Assembly: GCA_910577415.1 (NCBI GenBank)
Contig: CAJTLK010000027.1
Coordinates: 1 to 21,493 of the forward strand
Length of the DNA stretch: 21,493 nucleotides
Direction: 5' to 3'
Source: an uncultured Oscillospiraceae bacterium
Lineage (GTDB): Bacteria; Bacillota; Clostridia; Oscillospirales; Oscillospiraceae
The notes under the pieces are model-generated. The model searched no databases. It saw nothing but the letters and a program-made list of their open reading frames with translations, and had not been told where the DNA came from. A program made the position numbers and the translations under genes. Of this stretch, positions 7,376-14,394 are shown piece after piece; position 1 is the stretch's first letter, and every line of letters begins with the position of its first letter.

Positions 7376-10207
7376 TTACTTATTTTTGTCATTGACGTGC
7401 TTCTCACCAGTGGTCTCGACGAAGAGGATGTCAATGACGGTGTCCTCGCCGACCTGCTTGGTGATAAGAGCCACGTTAGGCTTGTTGTTGATGGCGCTGA
7501 AAGCGTCGATGGAGGCCTCGGCGGTAGAATTGCTGTCCTTCAGGTTGACATAGACAATGATGCAGTCCTTGTCCAAAGCGTAGGTCTGCTCAGTGGCCTT
7601 GTCGCCCTTCCAGGACACGGTCTTCCCGTTTTCGTCCTTCTCATCCGCCACGGTCTTCCCAAAGAAGGTCAGGGTGTTGTCGCGGGAGCTGTACTCCTTA
7701 ACATAGCCCACTTTGTACTCAGCAGTGTCCTTCTCAGGGTCGAACATGTCGGCCTTCACGATTGTAACCTTGTTATTGGCGTAGTTGTTATCGGTGGTGG
7801 GACGGAACTTCACCAGCATGCCCTTTGCCAGCTTGGTATCGCCGGGCTTCAGGTTCACGGTGTACTCCTCGCCATTGCACTGCACGATAAAGGTGTCGTA
7901 ATCCTTGATGGTGCCGTTCTCGGCGGAGACGATGCCGTAGACGGTGTTGTCGGTGGCACCGTCAGGAGTCCTCTGCAAGTTAATGAACACAGCAACTACC
8001 TTGCCGTCATCGTTCTTGGCAACAGCGGCGGCAGCGGTGACCTCAGCAATATCGTCCAGCTCACGGATGTCGTAGGCCTCCCAGTCGGCGTCGCCGACGT
8101 TGAGAATGCCCTTATTGAGAGACAAGCCAGTAAAGTTGGCGCTGGTGCCGGTCTGTACGAAGAGGACACAGTCGGCGGAGGCAACGGCGGACTTACCAGC
8201 CGCGGTCACGCTCTTGGACTTCTCGTTGTAGGAAACCTTAACGTTGGAGTCGGCCCGCTCAATGATCTTGACCTCAGCCTCGTCATCGTCGTTGAAGGTG
8301 TAGGTGATAATGTCGCCCACAGAGTAGTCGGCGCTGGAGATGCCCTTGCTGGAGTCGTGGGTGGGATACTTGGTGCTCTCGATAGAATCCTTGCTGACAG
8401 TGATGATCTCCTTGGTACCGTCGGCGCCCATGACCTGGAGCTGCAGGCCGCCGAACACAGAGCTGGTATTCTTGGTCTCCTTGACCTCAGTGATGACGGA
8501 GTAGTTGCTGGCGCCCTCAGAAGTCTTGACAGCGGCCATCACGTAGCCGTTGACCAGGTACAGATCCACGTCCTCGTTGATGTAGTCGTTGCCAGTGCCC
8601 TTGAACTTGGGAATAACAACGCTGTCGTCATCCAGGCCAGGGATCTTGTCCAGCAATTTGCGCTGGGAGATGGTGCTGTCATTCTGGTAGTTGATCTTGT
8701 AGGTCTTGCCGCCCACGGTGACACTCTCGTCGAGCTTGAAGCCGGTCAGTTCACCGGAGACCTTGTCGGCTTTCTTGACGGTGACAACGGCGTCGGAATT
8801 CACAGGGGCCTTCAGTTCGTTGCCGTACAGAGCGGTGACAACGACCACGTCGCCCTTCTCCAGACCCTCTTCAATGTCATGATCCTCGATCTTGAGGCTG
8901 CCAATGCCATTGTTCAGGGTGATGTTGGTGCTGTTCACGGCGGAGACAGCGGCGATCCAGCTCTCAGTGACATAGACGGCGCTGACCTTGTTGTCGACGT
9001 CATCAAAGACCACCTTGATGGGATAGCCGGAGTTGACCTTCAGAGCCTGAGCCAGACCGGCGGCATCCTTTTTGGTCTTGGAATTCAGAGCATTGTCACC
9101 GGTAGTTTTCTTGCTGTCGGTGAAGTTGTAGATCACGTCCACGGTTTCCTTAGCATCGTACTTGGTGCCGTCGATGTTCAGGATAGCCTTGCCGGTGTCA
9201 TTGTCCTTGACCTTGGAAAGCTGGCTGCGGACCACCCGGGTAGCGCCGGTGTTGAACACGCCGTAAATGGTGTCCTTTGCGTCGGCCTGGCCCTTGATGC
9301 CCTTAGCGCCATCTTTCCAGACGACCTTGACTTCCTCGCCAATGTTGTCAATGGACAGGTTGGAGGGGAAGGTGTGGGACTTGACAGCTTCGCTCTCGTT
9401 CTTGTCGTTAATTTTGTACTCAGTGACCTTGATTTCACCCTTCAGGGCGCCAGTGGCACCATAGTTGTGGTTGCCCTCGAAGATACCAGTGATAACATTG
9501 GCACCATAGCGCTGGTTCAGCAGGGTGACACCAGTGTCGGTATTGTAGCCCCACGTGACCTCTCCGTTGTTCTTGTTCTGCTCAGGGGTAACGGTGACGA
9601 CATACGCCTGCAGACCGTTCCAGATCATCTGAGCGGCGACGTCGCGGGTGGCGGGCTGGTTCATAACGACGTTTTCCAGATCCTCAATCAGCTTGCAGCC
9701 CTTGGTGGTCTTGGCAAGCTCGTTGGTGCTGGTGGCCCAGGTGGCGCCCTCCAGGTCATAGGCCTTGGCATCATAACCCAGAGCACTCAGGACCATCTTG
9801 GCGGCCTCAGTGCCGGTGACCTTGCCCTCAGGATCGAAGGTGCCGTCGCCGCGGCCAGAAATGATCTTCATGTCGGCGCAGTACTCGATCCAAGGCTGAG
9901 CCCAGTGAGTGCTGATGTCGGTAAAGGTAGGTACAGTCTTGACACCAGCGGCCTCCTCATTGCCGGCGTTCATGGCGACGGCGATCATCTTGGCCATCTC
10001 GCCGCGGGTAACAGTACCCTTGGGATCGAAATAGCTACCGTCCTCCTTGCCCTTGATAATGTTCAGGGCAACCATGGTTTCTACGGCCTCGGTGTGCTCG
10101 ATGTCCTCCGAGTCCGTGAAGTCCTTTGCGCTGGCGCCCACGACCATCATGCCCAGGAGCATGACGGAGGCCAGACCCAGGGAAAGGACCCGCTTCAGGT
10201 TCTTCAT
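7376..10207 (-). CDS. S-layer homology (SLH) surface protein, copy 3, inside the inverted-repeat segment
   Basis: The product is about 943 aa. The ATG at 10207 follows AGGAGG; the open frame extends 5' to 10324, but that part is leader and promoter. Signal peptide and three SLH repeats match copies 1 and 2 closely, with scattered substitutions. The ectodomain shares blocks with copy 2 (SIDNIGEEVKVVWKD, GVFNTGATRVVRSQLSK, QLQVMGADGTKEIITVSKDS) but differs between them. Its promoter is the best of the three copies: TTGACG, 17 bases, TATCAT. It is therefore the likeliest expressed S-layer gene here, an inference from promoter quality. It precedes the serine recombinase on the same strand, separated by a terminator. 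Confidence 0.95.
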   Translation of the reverse strand: MKNLKRVLSLGLASVMLLGMMVVGASAKDFTDSEDIEHTEAVETMVALNIIKGKEDGSYFDPKGTVTRGEMAKMIAVAMNAGNEEAAGVKTVPTFTDISTHWAQPWIEYCADMKIISGRGDGTFDPEGKVTGTEAAKMVLSALGYDAKAYDLEGATWATSTNELAKTTKGCKLIEDLENVVMNQPATRDVAAQMIWNGLQAYVVTVTPEQNKNNGEVTWGYNTDTGVTLLNQRYGANVITGIFEGNHNYGATGALKGEIKVTEYKINDKNESEAVKSHTFPSNLSIDNIGEEVKVVWKDGAKGIKGQADAKDTIYGVFNTGATRVVRSQLSKVKDNDTGKAILNIDGTKYDAKETVDVIYNFTDSKKTTGDNALNSKTKKDAAGLAQALKVNSGYPIKVVFDDVDNKVSAVYVTESWIAAVSAVNSTNITLNNGIGSLKIEDHDIEEGLEKGDVVVVTALYGNELKAPVNSDAVVTVKKADKVSGELTGFKLDESVTVGGKTYKINYQNDSTISQRKLLDKIPGLDDDSVVIPKFKGTGNDYINEDVDLYLVNGYVMAAVKTSEGASNYSVITEVKETKNTSSVFGGLQLQVMGADGTKEIITVSKDSIESTKYPTHDSSKGISSADYSVGDIITYTFNDDDEAEVKIIERADSNVKVSYNEKSKSVTAAGKSAVASADCVLFVQTGTSANFTGLSLNKGILNVGDADWEAYDIRELDDIAEVTAAAAVAKNDDGKVVAVFINLQRTPDGATDNTVYGIVSAENGTIKDYDTFIVQCNGEEYTVNLKPGDTKLAKGMLVKFRPTTDNNYANNKVTIVKADMFDPEKDTAEYKVGYVKEYSSRDNTLTFFGKTVADEKDENGKTVSWKGDKATEQTYALDKDCIIVYVNLKDSNSTAEASIDAFSAINNKPNVALITKQVGEDTVIDILFVETTGEKHVNDKNK

Positions 10208-10230
10208 AGGATATTCCTCCTTTTTTATTT

Positions 10231-10260
10231 GGCGTTTCGGGGACTTTCGTCCCCTCCGCC
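10231..10260 (-). promoter_or_regulatory. 5'-UTR hairpin with GNRA tetraloop, SLH copy 3 (covarying version)
   Basis: Outer stem GGCG/CGCC, internal loop GA opposite GAAA, inner stem GGGGAC/GTCCCC, loop GAAA. Relative to copies 1 and 2 the inner stem gains one C-G pair through matched changes on both sides, and the loop switches from GCGA to GAAA while staying GNRA. This is the covariation expected of a selected RNA structure. Confidence 0.72.
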
Positions 10261-10270
10261 TTACGTGTGC

Positions 10271-10299
10271 ATGATAACGCAAAATAGATTCCCCGTCAA
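10271..10299 (-). promoter_or_regulatory. Promoter of SLH copy 3, straddling the inner edge of the right inverted repeat
   Basis: TTGACG (10299-10294) lies within the 65-bp repeat. TATCAT (10276-10271) lies outside it, with 17 bases between them. Transcription would start near 10264, giving a leader of about 57 bases that contains the hairpin. Copies 1 and 2 have the same TATCAT but AAATAT or AAATAC at the -35 place. Confidence 0.78.
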
Positions 10300-10353
10300 T
10301 GGCAAAACTCCATTTGTAACACAACCGTAAAATTGCGGGAATATTGTTACAGC
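10289..10353 (-). repeat. 65-bp perfect inverted repeat, right copy (candidate recombination site)
   Basis: This is the exact reverse complement of 5605-5669. The 37-bp dyad lies at 10315-10351. TTGACG at 10299-10294 on the minus strand serves as the -35 of SLH copy 3. The predicted crossover point in the dyad is upstream of the whole promoter. Confidence 0.96.
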
Positions 10354-10460
10354 CCCCACCGCCCTCTTTGCGGCCTGGAGGCTGCCCCCACCGCCGGGAT
10401 AATTAATATATATAATGTGCGTCCTTGTTAGAATGTCGGCTTCCTCTCCACGCGCGAAGC

Positions 10461-10498
10461 AGTTCCCTACATTATATTGTAATGTAGGGAACTTTTTT
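10461..10498 (+). terminator. Plus-strand terminator right of the inverted-repeat segment
   Basis: A perfect 14-bp stem (AGTTCCCTACATTA and its complement), loop TATTG, is followed by six T residues on the plus strand only. No plus-strand gene lies upstream in the present arrangement. It would terminate transcripts leaving the 5670-10288 segment if that segment were inverted. Confidence 0.8.
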
Positions 10499-10572
10499 CA
10501 ATAACCGCCGTCTAACCTTTAATAAACAAGGACAGCTTCAGAAAGTTTTAAGGATTTGTTACCGTTTTGTTC

Positions 10573-10602
10573 TTGCTTTGCCCTTTAGACAGGAATTATA
10601 AT
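10573..10602 (+). promoter_or_regulatory. Candidate promoter of the ABC transporter/SLH operon
   Basis: TTGCTT (10573-10578) is followed after 18 bases by TATAAT (10597-10602). Transcription would start near 10609, which rules out the upstream ATG at 10601 and supports the start at 10637. Confidence 0.7.
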
Positions 10603-10636
10603 GAAGATAAGATTCTATGACCGGGAGGAACGAAAA

Positions 10637-12376
10637 ATGTCTGAAATGCAGACCCCTGTGGCTCCCACCCCTACGGAGCCAAAGCGCAAAAGCGTTAAGA
10701 AGAAGCAGAGCCGGAGAAAGATCCGTAACGCCATCGTCACCCTTGTCGTCCTGGGCGCGTTGGGCGTGGGCGGCTATTTCCTCTACGGCTTTCTGAACAA
10801 AGAGGAGGAGGTCAACACCGAGCTGCAGACCGCCGTGGCCGACTGGTCCTCCATCCAGTCCAGCGTCCAAGGCTCCGGCTCGGCCCGGGCCAAGGAGTCG
10901 GCGGCCATTACCCTGACCCAATCCGGCACCGTGCAGCAGCTCTATGTCAACGCCGGTGATGTGGTCACAGCGGGGCAGCCCCTCTACACCATTTTCTCCC
11001 AGGCCGCCGAGGATGAGGTATCCACCCGCCAGCGGGACCTGCAAAAGGCTCAGGACGATCTGGCTGACCTTCAGCGGGAGATGAGCGACCTCTACAAGCA
11101 GCAGAACAACCTGACCGTCCGCGCCCCCTTTGACGGTAAGATCATTGATTTCACTGAGTTTACCGAGGGTCTGGACATCGCCAAGGGCGCTACGGTGTGT
11201 TCCCTGGTCAATGACCGTCAGCTCAAGCTCTCCCTTTACTTCAGCTACGCCTACGCCGATGAGATCAGCGTGGGCCAGGCGGTGAGCGTTTCCATCCCCG
11301 CCGTCATGAAAACCTTTGACTCGGGCCGGGTGGAGAAGATCAACAAGGTCCACTACATATCCCCCGAGGGAGCCGACCACTTTGAGGTCGTGGTAGTCTT
11401 CGATAACCCCGGCACCCTCACCGAGGGCATGACCGCCACTGCCGCCCTCACCGCCAGCGACGGCAGCCCCATTTACCCCTATGAGAACGGCAAGACCGAA
11501 TATTACGAGGTCCGTAAGGTGGTCACTGAGGCCGGCGGTCCCATGGTCCGCACCAATCTCCTCCGCTACGCCGACGTGAAAGAGGGGGACGAGCTGCTGG
11601 TCATGAGCTCGGATACCATTGACGAGGAGCTGCGCTCCTACCGGGACCGCATTGAAACCGCGCAGAAGAATATTACCACTGCCCAGGAGGCTCTGGAAAA
11701 GTCCCAGGAGGCCCTCCAGGACTACGACGCTGTAGCTCCCATCGACGGCACAGTCACCTCCTGCACACTGGTGGAGGGCGGCGAGGTCAAGAACGGCGAC
11801 ACCGTCATCACCATTTCCAACAACACCACCATGGTGGTCACCATCGACGTGGATGACCGAAATATCGCCTATGTCAAGCCCGGCATGGGGGTAGACCTCA
11901 TGAGCAACTGGGGCGACGGCGGCAGCTTCTATGGCGTAGTCACAAAGATCGACATGTCCCTCTCCGGCGACTCTATGGGTTCGGGTATGACCAACTATCC
12001 CGTCACCCTGGAGGTAGACAACTACGATGGAAGTCTGCTGGAGGGCATGTGGCTCAACTACTCCTTCGTCACCAGCCAGTCGGACAACTGCATCACCGTG
12101 CCCATGCAGAGCGTGAAGTACGTCTCCACCGAGGACGGCGGCACTGCGTCGGTGGTCTTCATTCAGGCTGAACAGAAGCCGGAGAACGCCGTGGACATTG
12201 ATATCCCCGAGCGGATGCCCGGCGAAACTCCCAACTATCCCACCGAGGACGACGGCTTCTACGCCGTGCCGGTGGAGACTGGACTGAGCGACAACTACAA
12301 TGTGGAGATCAAATCCGGCCTGGAGGGCGGCGAGACCATCTTCGTCAACTACTTCGTCCAGTCCGCCTGGGGTTAA
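10637..12376 (+). CDS. Membrane-fusion (HlyD/MacA-like) adaptor with duplicated hairpin region
   Basis: The product is 579 aa from the ATG at 10637, with GGGAGG 8 bases upstream. A basic cytoplasmic head rich in Lys and Arg is followed by one membrane segment (about residues 29-50), then an extracellular part. A lipoyl-like half motif GTVQQLYVNAGDVVTAGQPL, a coiled coil, and APFDGKI complete one biotinyl-lipoyl/hairpin unit. A second coiled coil followed by APIDGTVTSCTLVEGGEVKNG gives a second one. In MacA-type adaptors a single such unit is usual. It is the first gene of an operon with an ABC ATPase (10 bases downstream) and permease, so it likely links the exporter to its substrate or cell wall. 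The substrate is unknown. Confidence 0.9.
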   Translation: MSEMQTPVAPTPTEPKRKSVKKKQSRRKIRNAIVTLVVLGALGVGGYFLYGFLNKEEEVNTELQTAVADWSSIQSSVQGSGSARAKESAAITLTQSGTVQQLYVNAGDVVTAGQPLYTIFSQAAEDEVSTRQRDLQKAQDDLADLQREMSDLYKQQNNLTVRAPFDGKIIDFTEFTEGLDIAKGATVCSLVNDRQLKLSLYFSYAYADEISVGQAVSVSIPAVMKTFDSGRVEKINKVHYISPEGADHFEVVVVFDNPGTLTEGMTATAALTASDGSPIYPYENGKTEYYEVRKVVTEAGGPMVRTNLLRYADVKEGDELLVMSSDTIDEELRSYRDRIETAQKNITTAQEALEKSQEALQDYDAVAPIDGTVTSCTLVEGGEVKNGDTVITISNNTTMVVTIDVDDRNIAYVKPGMGVDLMSNWGDGGSFYGVVTKIDMSLSGDSMGSGMTNYPVTLEVDNYDGSLLEGMWLNYSFVTSQSDNCITVPMQSVKYVSTEDGGTASVVFIQAEQKPENAVDIDIPERMPGETPNYPTEDDGFYAVPVETGLSDNYNVEIKSGLEGGETIFVNYFVQSAWG

Positions 12377-12386
12377 GGTGAACGCC

Positions 12387-13082
12387 ATGCTCATTGATAT
12401 CAAGGACCTGTTCAAGATATATAACGAGGGCAAGGAGAGCGAGGTCCGCGCCCTGGACGGTATCGACCTGCAAATTGACCGGGGGGAGTTCGTGTCCATC
12501 ATCGGTCAGTCCGGCTCAGGCAAGTCCACCCTGATGAACATCCTGGGCTGTCTGGACATCCCCACTTATGGCGACTATCATCTGGACGGCACCGACGTCA
12601 CCGAGCTGAGTGACCGTCAGCTGGCCCACATCCGCAATAAGCAGATCGGCTTTATCTTTCAGGGCTATAACCTCATTCCCGCCCTCTCCGCCCGGGAGAA
12701 CGTGGAGCTGCCTCTTATCTATCAGGGCATCGGCATCGATGAGCGCCATGAGCGCAGCGAGGCGGCCCTGGAGCGGGTGGCCATGTTTGACCGCTCCTCC
12801 CACAAGCCCAGCGAGATGTCCGGCGGCCAGCAGCAGCGGGTAGCCATCGCCCGGGCCATCGCCACCCACCCGTCCATTATCATGGCCGACGAGCCTACCG
12901 GCGCGTTGGACTCCAAGACCGGACGGCATGTATTGGAAATTCTCCACGGCCTTCACGAGGACGGAACGACCATCATCCTAATTACCCATGACAACGGCAT
13001 TGCCGCCACGGCGGAGCGCATTGTCCGGCTCTCCGACGGCAAGATCGTCTCTGACGGCACACGAGAGGAGGTGGGCCTGTGA
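12387..13082 (+). CDS. ABC transporter ATP-binding protein (MacB/LolD-type)
   Basis: The product is 231 aa. Walker A GQSGSGKST, Q-loop FIFQGYNLIPALSARENVEL, signature MSGGQQQRVAIARAIA, Walker B IIMADEPTGALDSKTG and H-loop ILITHDNG are all intact. The ENV motif after the Q-loop and the LD in GALDSKTG are typical of the MacB/LolD/FtsE group. I chose the ATG at 12387, with AAGGTG 6 bases upstream, because the longer frame from 12300 lies within the adaptor gene. Its TGA overlaps the permease GTG start by four bases, so translation is probably coupled. It would power the adjacent permease. Confidence 0.95.
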   Translation: MLIDIKDLFKIYNEGKESEVRALDGIDLQIDRGEFVSIIGQSGSGKSTLMNILGCLDIPTYGDYHLDGTDVTELSDRQLAHIRNKQIGFIFQGYNLIPALSARENVELPLIYQGIGIDERHERSEAALERVAMFDRSSHKPSEMSGGQQQRVAIARAIATHPSIIMADEPTGALDSKTGRHVLEILHGLHEDGTTIILITHDNGIAATAERIVRLSDGKIVSDGTREEVGL

Positions 13083-14380
13083 ATATCTCCCAAGCGGTGA
13101 AGATGGCCGCCAAGTCCATCTCCTCCAACAAGGGCCGCAGCTTTTTGACCATGTTGGGCATTATCATCGGCCTGGCCGCCGTCATTATTCTTGTGACCTA
13201 CGCCGAGGGCCAGAACCTGGCTATGAAGGCTTACTATGAGAGTATGGGCACCAACACCATCACCGTCTCGGCATATAGCTGGGGCATGGGCAGCAGCAAT
13301 GTGGGCCAGCAGCTCTACGACTATTGCCTGGGCATGGAAGACGTGGCGGGCGTGGCTCCCAACGGTTACGGCGGTAGCCGCATGACCATCTCCTACGAGG
13401 CCAAGACCCTCTCCCGTCAGCGCAATTACGGCGGCATGGTTTCTGTCAGCGGTGGGGCCTACTACGGCGGCGGCAGCGACGACCACTACCCCCAGATCCG
13501 CCTGAGCAACGACAAATTCGGCATGTGCAACGACTACAAGATCGCCAAGGGCCGGGAGTTCAGCTATCTGGAAATTCAAAACCTGGCCCAGGTGTGCATC
13601 CTGGGGGCGGACACGGCGGAATACCTCTTCTCTTTCGCCGACCCCATCGACAAGGTCATTACCGTCAACGGCCTTCCCTTCCGGGTCATCGGGGTCTACC
13701 AGAGCAAGGGCGCGGGCCTGAATCTGGGCACCGCCGAGGAGTCCCAGTGGATCGAGGAGGACATCAAACGACAGGACAGGCTCCTCCTCCTCCCCTCCTC
13801 CATGACCCGCTATTTCAACAACAACCAGGCCATCGAGGATTACACCGTCAAGGTCAAGAGCGCCGACGCCGTTACCAAGGTAGTCACCGAGCTTAACGGC
13901 TTTTTGTCCAATATCATCAACACCAACTACGGCGGGTTCTATGTGGACAACCCCCAACAGTGGCAGGAAAACCAGAACGAGGCCAACGAGCTTCAGCAGC
14001 GGTTCCTGGGCGGTATCGCCGCCATCTCTCTGCTGGTGGGCGGCATCGGCATCATGAACATCATGCTGGTCACCGTCACCGAGCGTACCCGTGAGATCGG
14101 CATCCGCAAAGCCATCGGCGCCGAGCGGCGGAGCATTATCGTCCAGTTCCTCATCGAGGCCGCTATGATCTGCGGTATCGGCGGTATTTTAGGCATCGCT
14201 GTGGGCTACATAGGCACTATGATCGTCTCAAAGCTATCGTTTGGTTTGGTGATGATACCAGGCTCGGCCATTACCGCCGGGGCCTTCATCATCTCGGTAG
14301 CTCTGGGCATTATCTTCGGCATGTACCCTGCCATCAAGGCTTCCGCCCTTCAGCCGGTGGAAGCGTTGAGGGCTGATTAA
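13079..14380 (+). CDS. ABC transporter permease (MacB/FtsX family)
   Basis: The product is 433 aa with GTG start in a GTGA overlap with the ATPase stop; GAGAGGAGG lies just upstream. An N-terminal membrane helix (about residues 20-40, SFLTMLGIIIGLAAVIILVT) is followed by a large extracellular MacB_PCD domain. Three C-terminal helices follow, beginning near FLGGIAAISLLVGGIGIMNI, with the conserved VTERTREIGIRKAIGA loop and the end PVEALRAD. This is the mechanotransmission type of ABC permease, which moves peptides, lipids or antibiotics, or drives cell-envelope processes, rather than channel transport. In Gram-positives such systems often serve export or resistance. The operon with an SLH protein hints at envelope work. 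Confidence 0.95.
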   Translation: MNISQAVKMAAKSISSNKGRSFLTMLGIIIGLAAVIILVTYAEGQNLAMKAYYESMGTNTITVSAYSWGMGSSNVGQQLYDYCLGMEDVAGVAPNGYGGSRMTISYEAKTLSRQRNYGGMVSVSGGAYYGGGSDDHYPQIRLSNDKFGMCNDYKIAKGREFSYLEIQNLAQVCILGADTAEYLFSFADPIDKVITVNGLPFRVIGVYQSKGAGLNLGTAEESQWIEEDIKRQDRLLLLPSSMTRYFNNNQAIEDYTVKVKSADAVTKVVTELNGFLSNIINTNYGGFYVDNPQQWQENQNEANELQQRFLGGIAAISLLVGGIGIMNIMLVTVTERTREIGIRKAIGAERRSIIVQFLIEAAMICGIGGILGIAVGYIGTMIVSKLSFGLVMIPGSAITAGAFIISVALGIIFGMYPAIKASALQPVEALRAD

Positions 14381-14394
14381 AGGAGAGACGAGAT

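Larger units (their letters stand above)
5670..10288. mobile_element. Candidate invertible or mobile segment: large serine recombinase plus SLH copy 3
   Basis: The 4.6-kb segment is enclosed by the perfect 65-bp inverted repeats and encodes its own large serine recombinase. Site-specific recombination between inverted sites inverts the intervening DNA; that is known for serine and tyrosine recombinases. Outward-facing terminators exist on both sides (5487-5523, minus; 10461-10498, plus). No target-site duplication abuts the repeats, but a 14-bp AT-rich direct repeat lies farther out (5561-5574 and 10405-10418). Inversion itself cannot be seen in one sequence. A transposon-like unit is the alternative. 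Confidence 0.6.

Noticed and set aside
5659..10299. Classic promoter-flip switch, in which inversion would disconnect the SLH copy 3 promoter
   Set aside because: The dyad lies upstream of the -35, and both repeats carry the same inward -35, so the promoter moves with the gene. Simple on/off control of copy 3 by inversion is not supported.
10208..10324. N-terminal extension of SLH copy 3
   Set aside because: The extension covers the promoter, hairpin and ribosome site; all three copies share the start MKNLKRV with AGGAGG at the right distance.
10559..12502. Long minus-strand open frames opposite the adaptor and SLH copy 4 (also 14377-16821)
   Set aside because: These are antisense shadows of genes with clear families, signals and operon spacing.
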